Positions 11,192 to 21,147 are shown, counted from the stretch's first letter. The stretch is DNA of 64,000 bases from Streptomyces griseoruber (GCF_001514205.1 NZ_KQ948763.1:638649-702648); one strand, 5' to 3'. A program made the numbers and translations. The notes: a model not told the origin generated them from the letters alone.

Positions 11192-11235
11192 CCCTGGGTA
11201 CCGTTTCCCCACGGAACACGAAACGGTACCCAGGG
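11192..11235. repeat. Perfect 16-bp inverted repeat before lpd
   Basis: CCCTGGGTACCGTTTC (11192-11207) and its exact reverse complement (11220-11235) are separated by 12 bases. It lies 36 bases after the GH2 stop and ends 14 bases before the lpd start. It could be the GH2 terminator, an operator, or a leader structure that ends just before the lpd ribosome binding site. Confidence 0.85.
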
Positions 11236-11249
11236 AACAGGAACCTCTC

Positions 11250-12662
<1,413 letters not shown>

Positions 12663-12675
12663 GCCCGGGCGGCGG

Positions 12676-12704
12676 GGCCGGACGGGTCGCTCACCCGAAC
12701 GGCC
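12676..12704 (+). terminator. Hairpin downstream of lpd
   Basis: GGCCG and CGGGT pair with ACCCG and CGGCC around a CGCTC loop, with a two-base internal mismatch. It is 14 bases past the lpd stop. No U-run. Confidence 0.4.
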
Positions 12705-12803
12705 TCGCCGCGCTCGCCGCCCCCCGGCACCCGGGATGTCCTGGCACAGCCGCAGGACCCGAGCGACGGCCCCCGCGGCGCAGCACCGGAAGGGACGCCC
12801 CCC

Positions 12804-13292
12804 ATGACCTCCCACCCCTCTCCCCACGGCCCCACCCAGGGCGAGATAGGCACCGCCTGGTCGGCCCCGCCCGGCGGCCCGCGCCGGTCCACGGCGACCG
12901 CGCGCGACAGCTTCGCCTCCGGCGGGACCGTCTTCGCCGGCGTCCTGCTGCTCTGCGGCGGCCTCCTGGCCGTCGTCCAGGCCGTGACCGCCCTCGCCGA
13001 CGACGACGTCTACGCCAGTGTCGGCTCCTACGTCTACGAGCTCAGCCTCACCGGCTGGGGCGCGATCCACCTCACGCTCGGCGTCCTCGCCGCCGCGACC
13101 GGCACGGCCCTCCTGCGGGGCGCGGCCTGGGCCCGCTTCGCCGGCATCCTCCTGGCCGCGCTCAGCCTGGTCGCCCAGTGGCTGTTCCTGCCGTACGGAC
13201 CGCCGTGGTCGGTCACCGTGATGGCGATCGACGTCTTCGTGATCTGGTCCCTGGCCATGCTCCCGGAGCGGACGGGACCGGGCGCGCCCTGA
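12804..13292 (+). CDS. DUF7144-like small membrane protein
   Basis: 162 residues. A roughly 30-residue Pro/Ser/Thr-rich N-terminus is followed by four hydrophobic segments (FAGVLLLCGGLLAVVQAV, WGAIHLTLGVLAAATGTAL, FAGILLAALSLVAQWLFL, MAIDVFVIWSLAML). The segment SLTGWGAIHL matches a family of actinobacterial membrane proteins named DUF7144; the assignment is from memory of that signature. GGAAGGG lies 9 bases upstream of the ATG. Function unknown. Confidence 0.75.
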   Translation: MTSHPSPHGPTQGEIGTAWSAPPGGPRRSTATARDSFASGGTVFAGVLLLCGGLLAVVQAVTALADDDVYASVGSYVYELSLTGWGAIHLTLGVLAAATGTALLRGAAWARFAGILLAALSLVAQWLFLPYGPPWSVTVMAIDVFVIWSLAMLPERTGPGAP

Positions 13293-13388
13293 GACCCGCC
13301 GCGACGGCCCGGGACAGGCGATGTCCCTGTCGGATTCTCGCCAGCGACGGGGCGGCCGGTGGTCGATGCTGGACGCATGCAGAACGCG

Positions 13389-14882
13389 ATGCACACCGAC
13401 CGCGAGCGCTGTGTGCGCGCCGTGCAGTCGAAGGACGCGCGGTTCGACGGATGGTTCTTCACCGCGGTCCTCACCACCGGGATCTACTGCCGGCCGAGCT
13501 GCCCCGCCGTACCGCCCAAGCCGCAGAATATGGTCTTCCACCCCAGCGCCGCCGCCTGCCAGCAGGCCGGCTTCCGTGCCTGCAAGCGCTGCCGGCCGGA
13601 CACCAGCCCGGGCTCCCCGGAGTGGAACCGGCGGGCCGACCTGGTCGCCCGCGCCATGCGGCTGATCGCCGACGGGGTCGTCGACCGGGACGGCGTGCCC
13701 GGACTCGCCGCCCGCCTCGGCTACAGCACCCGCCAGGTGGAACGCCAGCTCCTCGCCGAACTCGGCGCGGGCCCCCTGGCGCTGGCCCGGGCCCAGCGCG
13801 CCCAGACGGCCCGCCTCCTCGTCGAGACGACCGCACTGCCCATGGCGGACGTGGCGTTCGCCGCCGGCTTCGCCTCCGTGCGCACCTTCAACGACACCGT
13901 GCGCGAGGTGTTCGCGCTGTCCCCGAGCGAACTGCGCGCCCGCACCCCGAAGAAGGACCAGCCCCCGGCCCCCGGCCCCGCGGCCCCGTCCACCGGCGGC
14001 ACCCTCCAGCTCCGGCTGCCGTTCCGGGCCCCGCTCAACCCCGACAACCTCTTCGGACACCTCGCCGCGACCGGTGTCCCCGGCGTGGAGGAGTGGCGGG
14101 ACGGCGCCTTCCGGCGCACCCTGCGGCTCCCGTACGGCCACGGAATCGTCGCGCTCACCCCGCACCCCGACCACATCGGCTGCCGGCTCACCCTCACCGA
14201 CCTGCGCGATCTCACCGTCGCCACCAGCCGCTGCCGGCGCATGCTCGACCTCGACGCCGACCCGGTCGCCGTCGACGACCAGCTGCGCACGGACCCGCTG
14301 CTCGCCCCCCTGGTCGACAAGGCGCCCGGCCGCCGGGTACCGCGCACGGTCGACGAGGCCGAGTTCGCCGTACGCGCCGTGCTGGGCCAGCAGGTGTCCA
14401 CCGCGGCCGCCCGCACCCACGCGGCCCGACTCGTCACCGCGTACGGAGACCCGGTCGACGACCCGGAAGGCGGCCTCACCCATCTCTTCCCGTCCCCCGG
14501 GGCCCTGGCCGCCGTCGACCCCGAGTCCCTGGCGATGCCCCGCACCCGCCGCACCACCTTCACCACCCTCGTCCGCCATCTGGCCGACGGAACCCTCCAT
14601 CTGGGCCCCGAGAGCGACTGGCCCGCCACCCGCGCCCAGCTCCTCGCCCTCCCCGGCTTCGGCCCCTGGACCGTCGACGTCATCGCCATGCGCGCCCTCG
14701 GCGACCCCGACGCCTTCCTCCCCACCGACCTCGGAATCCGGCGTGCCGCCCAGGAGTCGGGCCTGCCGTCCACCCCGGCGGCCCTCACGGCCCGCGCGGC
14801 GGCCTGGCGCCCCTGGCGGGCCTACGCGGTCCAGTACCTGTGGGCGACCGGCGGCCACCCGATCAACTTCCTTCCCGCGTAA
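13389..14882 (+). CDS. Ada-type metal-binding/HTH domain fused to AlkA DNA-3-methyladenine glycosylase
   Basis: 497 residues from the ATG at 13389 (MHTDRERC); an ATG four codons earlier and a GTG at 13359 are possible. Residues 1-75 are the Ada N-terminal zinc domain with C34, C38, C65 and C68; C34 corresponds to the methylphosphotriester acceptor of Ada. An AraC-type helix-turn-helix covers about 80-165. The rest is an AlkA glycosylase: helix-hairpin-helix LPGFGPWTVDVIAMRAL and catalytic Asp in PTDLGIRR (about 448). It should sense phosphate methylation, act as transcription activator, and excise alkylated bases. Ogt follows 10 bases later, so the two form an adaptive-response operon. Confidence 0.92.
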   Translation: MHTDRERCVRAVQSKDARFDGWFFTAVLTTGIYCRPSCPAVPPKPQNMVFHPSAAACQQAGFRACKRCRPDTSPGSPEWNRRADLVARAMRLIADGVVDRDGVPGLAARLGYSTRQVERQLLAELGAGPLALARAQRAQTARLLVETTALPMADVAFAAGFASVRTFNDTVREVFALSPSELRARTPKKDQPPAPGPAAPSTGGTLQLRLPFRAPLNPDNLFGHLAATGVPGVEEWRDGAFRRTLRLPYGHGIVALTPHPDHIGCRLTLTDLRDLTVATSRCRRMLDLDADPVAVDDQLRTDPLLAPLVDKAPGRRVPRTVDEAEFAVRAVLGQQVSTAAARTHAARLVTAYGDPVDDPEGGLTHLFPSPGALAAVDPESLAMPRTRRTTFTTLVRHLADGTLHLGPESDWPATRAQLLALPGFGPWTVDVIAMRALGDPDAFLPTDLGIRRAAQESGLPSTPAALTARAAAWRPWRAYAVQYLWATGGHPINFLPA

Positions 14883-14892
14883 GGACTCCCGG

Positions 14893-15378
14893 ATGAAGAA
14901 GCACACCGTCACCGACAGCCCCTACGGCCCCCTCACCCTCGTCGCCGACGACGACGGCGTGCTGTGCGGCCTCTACATGACCGGACAGCGCCACCGGCCA
15001 CCGCAGGAGAGCTTCGGCCCGCGCGACGACACCCTCTTCGGTGCGGCCGAGGAACAGCTGGAGGCCTATTTCGAGGGCGGGCTCAAGGAGTTCACGCTCC
15101 CCCTGCGCATGGCGGGAACCCCGTTCCAGCGCAGGGTGTGGGACCAGCTCCGCAGGATCCCGTACGGCGAGACCCGCTCCTACGGCGAACTCGCCGAGTT
15201 CCTCGGCAATCCGGGCGCCTCCCGGGCCGTGGGCCTCGCCAACGGCAGGAACCCGATCGGGATCATCGTCCCCTGCCACCGCGTTGTCGGCGCGAACGGC
15301 GGCCTCACCGGATACGGCGGCGGCCTGGACCGCAAACAGCGCCTGCTGGACTTCGAGAGCGGCACGGCGTTGTTCTGA
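14893..15378 (+). CDS. ogt: Methylated-DNA-[protein]-cysteine S-methyltransferase
   Basis: 161 residues. It moves O6-methyl groups from guanine to its own cysteine. The active site is IIVPCHRVVG with C128; RAVGLANGRNPIG is the preceding conserved helix region, and FQRRVWDQLRRIPYGETRSY the DNA-binding part. The ribosome binding site AAGGA overlaps the stop codon of the Ada-AlkA gene, so translation is probably coupled. The Ada acceptor C-terminal domain is absent from the upstream protein, and this separate gene supplies it. Confidence 0.95.
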   Translation: MKKHTVTDSPYGPLTLVADDDGVLCGLYMTGQRHRPPQESFGPRDDTLFGAAEEQLEAYFEGGLKEFTLPLRMAGTPFQRRVWDQLRRIPYGETRSYGELAEFLGNPGASRAVGLANGRNPIGIIVPCHRVVGANGGLTGYGGGLDRKQRLLDFESGTALF

Positions 15379-15382
15379 CCCC

Positions 15383-16084
15383 TCACGTCCCGCAGACCGC
15401 CGCCAGGTCCGCGCCCGCCCGGAGCAGCGCCACGGTCCGGTCGGCGATCCGGTCGAGGCGCTCCCGCAGGACGCGCCCGGTGGCCTCCAGCCCGTCGAGC
15501 CGGTCGAGGGAGCCCATGATCTCGCGCACGGCGGGAATCCCGTACCCGCCGCCGCGCAGCGCCGCGACGACCCGGGCCGCCCGCACCGCCGGGAGACCGT
15601 AGCGGCGCGCCCGCAGCGAGGTCACCCGCTCGGGGGTGACCAGACCCTCCTGTTCCCAGAACCGCAGAGTGGAGGGTCGCACCCCCAGCGCCCCGGCCAG
15701 CTCGGTGATCGTCATCGCGTCGCTCCCGGCCTCCGGCTCACCGCTCCCCGCCTCCCGCCGGATCGCCCGCAGCGCCTCCTGGGCGCGCAGGACCTCCTCG
15801 CGTTCCCGGGCCAGCCGGACGTGCACCGCGCTGATCGCCGAGGCCGCCTCCGGGAGCGGCAGCGTCCGCAGCCGCGCGAGCAACTCCCGTGCCTCGACGG
15901 GCCCGACGGCCCCCGCGAGTCCCCGGTAGGCGCGCACCGCGTGCACATGGACCGGCGTGTAGGAGCGGTAGCCGTTGGCCGACCGGTCGGCCGGCGGAAT
16001 CACCCCCAGCCGCTCCAGATCCCGCACCTGCTGCACCGAGTACCCCGACTCCCGGGCGACATCGACCGTGCGCAACGGCTCCAC
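15383..16084 (-). CDS. MerR-family regulator with two MerR helix-turn-helix modules (TioE-like)
   Basis: 233 residues if the GTG at 16084 is used. Two MerR DNA-binding motifs are visible: TVDVARESGYSVQQVRDLE with wing NGYRSYTPVHV near the N-terminus, and MTITELAGALGVRPSTLRFW near residue 120. A Leu/Arg/Glu-rich helix links them. The open frame continues up to 16114, only 20 bases from the divergent DUF6194 start, which leaves no room for promoters; a TTG at 16075 with GGAGG upstream is also possible. It converges on ogt with a 4-base gap. The partner gene across the divergent promoter is the likely target; the inducer is unknown. Confidence 0.82.
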   Translation of the reverse strand: MEPLRTVDVARESGYSVQQVRDLERLGVIPPADRSANGYRSYTPVHVHAVRAYRGLAGAVGPVEARELLARLRTLPLPEAASAISAVHVRLAREREEVLRAQEALRAIRREAGSGEPEAGSDAMTITELAGALGVRPSTLRFWEQEGLVTPERVTSLRARRYGLPAVRAARVVAALRGGGYGIPAVREIMGSLDRLDGLEATGRVLRERLDRIADRTVALLRAGADLAAVCGT

Positions 16085-16134
16085 CCCCTCCACCCGCCAA
16101 CCCCACACCAGCACTTGAAGGTCATGCTCGAACC

Positions 16135-16593
16135 ATGAGTATGGAGCAGATCATCGAGACGGTGCGTTCCTTCGACGGCGCGCTCGTGGTCGTCCCCGCA
16201 CCGGGGGGCGGCCTTCCCGAGATCGCGTGGGGAGACGCGTTCTTCTACTACGCCCCCGACGGCCGGATGCCCCTGCGCACCCAGCCGTACGGGACGATCG
16301 TCACCAAGGACTACCCGGGCGACACCGCCTCCGACCTCGCCCCGCCGGACCGCTGGCGGGTCAACGTCAAGGTCGACCGGTCCACGTTCCTCGACCTCAC
16401 CGGGGAGGAACCGCGCGCCCTCACCCTTCCCCGTGACCACGCGGCCGCCGACACCGTGCTGCCCCACCCCGCGTACGGCGCGCTCGGCTGGATCTCGGTG
16501 GTCAACCCCGCCGAGGGGACCACGGAGTTGGTCCTGCGGCTCCTGCGCGCCGCCCACGCCACCGCCCGCGCCCGCGCCCGCCGCGAGCGGTGA
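16135..16593 (+). CDS. DUF6194 family protein
   Basis: 152 residues, soluble, no signal peptide. MEQIIETVRSFDGALVVVP and WGDAFFYYAPDGRMP are typical of a small actinobacterial family catalogued as DUF6194, with no known activity. The ATG at 16135 has only weak Shine-Dalgarno-like sequence. It is divergent from the MerR gene and nearly abuts the convergent sirtuin gene. Probably controlled by the adjacent regulator; that is inference from position. Confidence 0.8.
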   Translation: MSMEQIIETVRSFDGALVVVPAPGGGLPEIAWGDAFFYYAPDGRMPLRTQPYGTIVTKDYPGDTASDLAPPDRWRVNVKVDRSTFLDLTGEEPRALTLPRDHAAADTVLPHPAYGALGWISVVNPAEGTTELVLRLLRAAHATARARARRER

Positions 16594-16598
16594 GCCGC

Positions 16599-17333
16599 TC
16601 AGGCCGGTCGCGCGTCCAGCTCCCGCAGCAGCCGGGGCAGGGCCGTTCCGATGGGCTCGCGGACGACCTCGTCGGCGATCTCGTCGTAAGGGGTCGGCTC
16701 GGCGTTGACGATGACCAGGCGGGCGCCGTGGTCGGCGGCGACACCGGCGAGGCCTGCGGCGGGCTGGACCTGGAGGCTGGTGCCGACGGCGATGAACACG
16801 GTGCAGGCCTTGCTGATCGCGAGCGCGTCGCCGAGGACGACCGGGTCGAGCCGCTCGCCGAACATGACGGTGGCCGTCTTCAGGATCCCGCCGCACTCCA
16901 GACAGGGCGGGTCCGCCTCGCCGGCGTCCACCCGGGCGAGGGCGTCCGCCATCGCCCCGCGGGCGTGACACTTCGTGCAGACCACACCGTGCGCGGTGCC
17001 GTGCAGCTCCAGCACCTTGCGGTCGGGCAGGCCCGCGCGCTGGTGGAGCCCGTCCACGTTCTGGGTGATCACCCGCACCGGGATCCCGGACCTCTCCAGC
17101 TCGGCGACGGCCAGGTGCGCGGCGTTCGGCTCGGCCCGCAGCGCGCCCGTCTCCCGCCGCATCAGCCAGGAGCGCCGCCGGATCTCCGGGTCCCGCAGGT
17201 AGAATTCGTAGGTGACGAGCTTCTCGGCCTCGGGGTCCCGCCGCCACAGCCCGTTCGGACCGCGGTAGTCGGGGATCCCGGAATCGGTGGAGATGCCGGC
17301 ACCGCTGAGGATGGCGACGAGTGGCCTGTTCAT
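16599..17333 (-). CDS. cobB: NAD-dependent protein deacylase (sirtuin)
   Basis: 244 residues. It removes acyl groups from lysine, consuming NAD+ and releasing nicotinamide and O-acyl-ADP-ribose. GAGISTDSGIPDYRG at 11-25 is the NAD loop; ITQNVDGLH at 89-97; catalytic H111 in LELHGTAH; the zinc is held by C119, C122, C144 and C147. Length and motifs fit a class III/U-type bacterial deacylase. It lies 64 bases downstream of the Ser/Thr kinase gene on the same strand and may share its transcript. Confidence 0.93.
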   Translation of the reverse strand: MNRPLVAILSGAGISTDSGIPDYRGPNGLWRRDPEAEKLVTYEFYLRDPEIRRRSWLMRRETGALRAEPNAAHLAVAELERSGIPVRVITQNVDGLHQRAGLPDRKVLELHGTAHGVVCTKCHARGAMADALARVDAGEADPPCLECGGILKTATVMFGERLDPVVLGDALAISKACTVFIAVGTSLQVQPAAGLAGVAADHGARLVIVNAEPTPYDEIADEVVREPIGTALPRLLRELDARPA

Positions 17334-17397
17334 GGGCCCGAGGGTAGGGTTCCCGCCCGCTCGGGGCGAACGGATATCCGGCGCGCGGGCCGGGGCG

Positions 17398-19176
17398 TCA
17401 GCAGGTCTGGTGGACGTAGCCGTCGGAGCCCTCGGGCACGACCTCCTCGTCGCGGCGCACGACGCTGAGGGTGTCGCCCCAGCCGGAGCACGCCTGCGAC
17501 AGCCCCTTCGCCGTGTACTCGACCACGAGCACGTTGTCGTCGAACGCCTCGGCGAACGCGCCGCACTCGTCGTAGTCGGCGCACTCCTCCACCACGGCGA
17601 AGTCCAGGCCCACGGCCGCCCGGTCGGCCACGAGTTCGACGGTGTTCTTCTGGGCGACGGCCAGGCCCTCGGCGTGCGCGTGCGCCGCCAGCAGCTTCAT
17701 GAGCGCCTCGGCCTGGCCGGCCTCGAGGTAGGACGGGAAGCGGGTGAAGGTGTCGTAGTTGTCGGGCTCCACGGCCCGGTATCCCCTGGCCGCGCAGCCG
17801 TCGATCCAGGTGTTCAGCTCGGCGGCGATACGGCGCCGCTTGGCGTCGGTGCGGATGTCCAGGACCGCCTCGTCCCAGTCCGTGTCGTAGACGACCTCGC
17901 CGCCGGCGTCGCGCAGCAGCAGATCGGCGTCCCAGTCGCCCTCCGCGCCCTGCTGTGCCTGGAAGGCGTTGATGTTGCAGATGCTGTAGACACCGGGCGC
18001 GGGGGCGCTCTCGTGGCTGCGGCTCACCACCTTCACCCCGGCCTGAGGGGTGTACGCGCCGCCTATCTGGTAGTCCCACCGCACATGCTTCGGCGGCGGC
18101 ACCACGGCGGCGGCGGACGCGGACGCCGAGGGGGACGCGGACGCCGAGGGGGACGGGGACCCGGACGGGGACGTGCCCGCGCCGGGCGCGTGCGACGCGG
18201 AAGCGCTGCTCTGGGGACGCGACGTGACCTTCACGGCCGCGATGCTCAGCCCGGTGACGGCCAGGGCCGCGGCGAGGCCGACGAGGACGCGCCGCCCTCG
18301 ACGCCCGTGACCGGCCCGGGCCCCTTGCGCGGCCGGCTCCACCGGCTCCACCGGCTCCGTCGGCCCCTCGGAATCCGGCAACGTCCGCAGCGTACGGCGC
18401 AGTTCGTCTAGGCCGGGGCGGGCGGCCGGGTCCTTGTCCAGGCAGCGTTCGGCGATGCCGCGGAGCGGTTCGGCGACTCCGTCCAGGGCCGGCGCCTCGT
18501 ACATCACCCGATAGCCCGTCAAGTACGGGCTGCTGCCGTCGAACGGGCGGTTGCCGGTGGCCGCGTAGACCAGCAGCGACCCCAGCGAGAAGACGTCCGA
18601 GGCCCCGGTGACCTCGCGCGGCGCGGTGAACTGCTCCGGCGACATGAAGGGCGGGGTGCCGATCAGCCGGCCGGTCATGGTGAGCGCCTCGTTGTCCACG
18701 GCGTGCGAGATGCCGAAGTCGATGACACGGGGGCCGTCCTCGGCCATCAGGACATTGCTCGGCTTCAGATCACGGTGCACCACACCGGCCCGGTGGATGT
18801 CCCGCAGCGCCTCGACGAGACCCAGCGCGAGCACCCGCAACGCGCGTCCGCGCAGCGGGCCGTCCTCGGCCACGATGTCCGACAGCGTGCGGCCCGGGAC
18901 GTACAGCGTCGCCATCCACGGCTGCGCCGCGTCCGGATCGGCGTCCACCACCGGCGCGGTGAAGGCCCCGCTGACTCTGCGGGCCGCCGTGACCTCCTGC
19001 CGGAAGCGGGTCCGGAACTCCTCGTCCTGCGCGTAGGGCGGGTGCACGACCTTGACCGCCACCTGCCGCCCGGAGTCCGAACGGCCCAGATAGACGATGC
19101 CCATGCCACCACTGCCGAGCCGGCCGACCAAGGTGTAGCCGCCCATGGACTGCGGATCGCCGGGGCTCAGCGACAT
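17398..19176 (-). CDS. Membrane Ser/Thr protein kinase with extracellular GH114-like domain
   Basis: 592 residues. Residues 13-265 form a Hanks-type kinase: glycine loop GRLGSGGMG at 18-26, K42, catalytic HRDLKPSN at 134-141, DFG at 153-155, SPE at 179-181. One membrane helix spans about 297-315, then a Ser/Ala/Pro linker to about 357. Residues about 365-560 match the GH114 endo-alpha-1,4-polygalactosaminidase family: RWDYQIGGAY, VYSICNINAFQ, DWDEAVLDIR, VEPDNYDTF (D472), QKNTVEL, VVEECADYDEC. PASTA repeats, the usual sensor of such kinases, are missing. The ATG at 19176 has AAGGTGA upstream. The outer domain could sense or cleave an amino-sugar polymer; whether it is catalytically active is unknown. 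Confidence 0.9.
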   Translation of the reverse strand: MSLSPGDPQSMGGYTLVGRLGSGGMGIVYLGRSDSGRQVAVKVVHPPYAQDEEFRTRFRQEVTAARRVSGAFTAPVVDADPDAAQPWMATLYVPGRTLSDIVAEDGPLRGRALRVLALGLVEALRDIHRAGVVHRDLKPSNVLMAEDGPRVIDFGISHAVDNEALTMTGRLIGTPPFMSPEQFTAPREVTGASDVFSLGSLLVYAATGNRPFDGSSPYLTGYRVMYEAPALDGVAEPLRGIAERCLDKDPAARPGLDELRRTLRTLPDSEGPTEPVEPVEPAAQGARAGHGRRGRRVLVGLAAALAVTGLSIAAVKVTSRPQSSASASHAPGAGTSPSGSPSPSASASPSASASAAAVVPPPKHVRWDYQIGGAYTPQAGVKVVSRSHESAPAPGVYSICNINAFQAQQGAEGDWDADLLLRDAGGEVVYDTDWDEAVLDIRTDAKRRRIAAELNTWIDGCAARGYRAVEPDNYDTFTRFPSYLEAGQAEALMKLLAAHAHAEGLAVAQKNTVELVADRAAVGLDFAVVEECADYDECGAFAEAFDDNVLVVEYTAKGLSQACSGWGDTLSVVRRDEEVVPEGSDGYVHQTC

Positions 19177-19431
19177 CGCGCGTCACCTTTTCCAAGTGCA
19201 GGGCTCCGAAAAGCTGTTCAAGAGGCAACAGACTAGGCCCTGTCCGGCCACTCACCCCCCCGCCGGGTCCACGGCCACCGTCGGCCGATCATGGCGCATG
19301 CCCCGCACGCTGTCGACGCCCGTTGTTGCCCGGAGCTTGTTCGCCGGTTGCCCGCGGCCGTCGAACCCGTCGAACCCGTCGTCCGGGACTGCGTCGAGCG
19401 CGGTCACGGCCGAGCCGACGGCGTCCGCGGG

Positions 19432-19932
19432 TCAGCCGGCCGGGTGGCCGTTCTCCAGCTCGACCGGTCCCGAGCCGTCCGCCAGGGCGTCCAGGGCCGC
19501 CAGGACGCGGTGGCCGAGGGCGCCCAGCAGATGGCCGGTGATCTCCTCGCGCGGGACCAGCCGCCAGGACAGCAGTTCCTCCTCCTGCAACCGGATCGCC
19601 TTGAGGTCGTCCTCGTCGAGGATCCCGCCGTCGTAGAGGTACGCCACCAGCGGCGGCCTGCCCGGTCCGACCGACCAGTCCACCGCGAGCAGCCGGCCGA
19701 GCGGACGGTCGAGGCCGATCTCCTCCAGCGTCTCGCGGCGCGCGCCCTGCCGGGGGGTCTCGTTCCGGTCGGACTCCACGGTGCCGCCCGGCAACGCCCA
19801 GCCGTCCCGGTAGTTCGGCTCGACGAGCAGCACCCACCCCCGCGCGTCCCGGAAGAGAGCGGCGGCGCCGGCCAGGATGCGGGGCAGGGAGGCGATGTAA
19901 TCGGCGAAGTCGGAGGTGCTGGAGGCAGTCAT
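19432..19932 (-). CDS. Nudix hydrolase
   Basis: 166 residues from the ATG at 19932 (MTASSTSDFADYI). The Nudix box is GGTVESDRNETPRQGARR continuing ETLEEIGL, with two extra residues between the first Gly and first Glu compared with the textbook spacing. It hydrolyses a nucleoside diphosphate linked to another group; substrate not determined. It sits between the ADP-ribosylglycohydrolase and the kinase on the same strand, so ADP-ribose or a related compound is a reasonable guess. Confidence 0.88.
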   Translation of the reverse strand: MTASSTSDFADYIASLPRILAGAAALFRDARGWVLLVEPNYRDGWALPGGTVESDRNETPRQGARRETLEEIGLDRPLGRLLAVDWSVGPGRPPLVAYLYDGGILDEDDLKAIRLQEEELLSWRLVPREEITGHLLGALGHRVLAALDALADGSGPVELENGHPAG

Positions 19933-20067
19933 CCCAGCAGGGTATCCAGCCCCGTCGCCCCCTCCCGCCGCCCGCGACCGCACGCGCCCGCCCAAGGCGC
20001 CCCGGTGCGCTCGCACACCCACCCGCACGCCCCCGCGCCCCCTACGCCCCTGTTCCTCCACCGTCCC

Positions 20068-21147
20068 CTACGTCTCCACCAACCGCACCGTCCGCTCCGC
20101 CAGCTCGCTGATACGGACCCCGTCGAAGCCGAACACCGCACTGTGCACGGTGTCCTCCAGCGGGTCCGTCCAGTGGGCGGGGATCGCCCGTGCCCCGGTC
20201 AGGACGCCGGCCACCGAGCCCGCAGTGGCGCCGTTGGAGTCGGTGTCCAGGCCGCCGCGGACGGTGAGGGCGATGGTGCGGGTGAAGTCGCCGTCGCCGT
20301 AGAGCAGGCCCGCGGTGAGGACGGCGGCGTTCGGGACGGTGTGGATCCAGCCCAGGCCGGACGTCTCGCCGCCGATCGTGGCGAGGGTGTCCGCCCAGCT
20401 CAGGCCCGTGTCGTGGAGGGCGGTGACCCGGCGTACGGTCCGGGCGAGACGGCTGCTCGCCGGGATGACGGCCAGCGCCTCCTCGAGCGCGCCGCGCACC
20501 GTGGGCGCGGTGAACGCCGCCGCGATCAGCGCCGCCGACCACATGGCGCCGTAGACCCCGTTCCCGGTGTGCGAGAGCACCGCGTCCCGGCGGGCGAGGG
20601 CCGCGGCGCGCCGCGGGGCGCCGGGGCTGGTCCAGCCGTAGACGTCGGCGCGGATGAGGGCGCCGATCCACTCCTGGTACGGATTGTCGTACGTCGCCGT
20701 CAGCGGCGGTCTGATGCCGCCCGCGAGGTTGCGGTAGGCGACGCGTTCCGCGGTGAACGTCTGCAGGTACGGCAGCCGCAGCAGCCACAGGTCGCCGAGC
20801 TGCTCGGTGGTGAAGGCGAAGCCGTGGGTCTCCAGCAGGTCGAGGCCGAGGATCGCGTAGTCGACGTCGTCGTCGCGGCAGCTGCCGTGGACCCGGCCGC
20901 GCACGCAGCGGCGCCACTCGGGCCGCAGCCGCCCGCGGTCCTCCTCGGTGGCGGGCTCGGGCAGATAGTCAGTGAGGGGGAGCGCGCCGGCGCGGCGCAG
21001 ATAGCCGTCGATGCGGTCGCGGGTCCACACCTCGCCCTGTTCGACCGGTTTGCCGAGCATGTTGCCGGCGATCCGGCCCAGCCAGCCGCCGAGCACACGG
21101 TCGGCGAGGGCGGGCCCGGTGGTCCCGGCAGTCCCCACGGGGGTCAT
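20068..21147 (-). CDS. ADP-ribosylglycohydrolase family protein
   Basis: 359 residues of the DraG/ARH fold (PF03747). The N-terminal GGWLGRIAGNMLGKPVE, the acidic metal-binding cluster CRDDDVDYAILGL near residue 90 and the C-terminal GGLDTDSNGATAGSVAG near 305 fit the family's binuclear metal site. These enzymes cleave ADP-ribose from proteins or small molecules. The Nudix gene follows in the same direction after 135 bases. Confidence 0.9.
   Translation of the reverse strand: MTPVGTAGTTGPALADRVLGGWLGRIAGNMLGKPVEQGEVWTRDRIDGYLRRAGALPLTDYLPEPATEEDRGRLRPEWRRCVRGRVHGSCRDDDVDYAILGLDLLETHGFAFTTEQLGDLWLLRLPYLQTFTAERVAYRNLAGGIRPPLTATYDNPYQEWIGALIRADVYGWTSPGAPRRAAALARRDAVLSHTGNGVYGAMWSAALIAAAFTAPTVRGALEEALAVIPASSRLARTVRRVTALHDTGLSWADTLATIGGETSGLGWIHTVPNAAVLTAGLLYGDGDFTRTIALTVRGGLDTDSNGATAGSVAGVLTGARAIPAHWTDPLEDTVHSAVFGFDGVRISELAERTVRLVET

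Noticed and set aside
16090..16135. SoxR-like box between the MerR and DUF6194 genes
   Set aside because: CACTTGAAGG resembles half of a SoxR site, but the second half is missing, and the regulator lacks the SoxR cysteine cluster.
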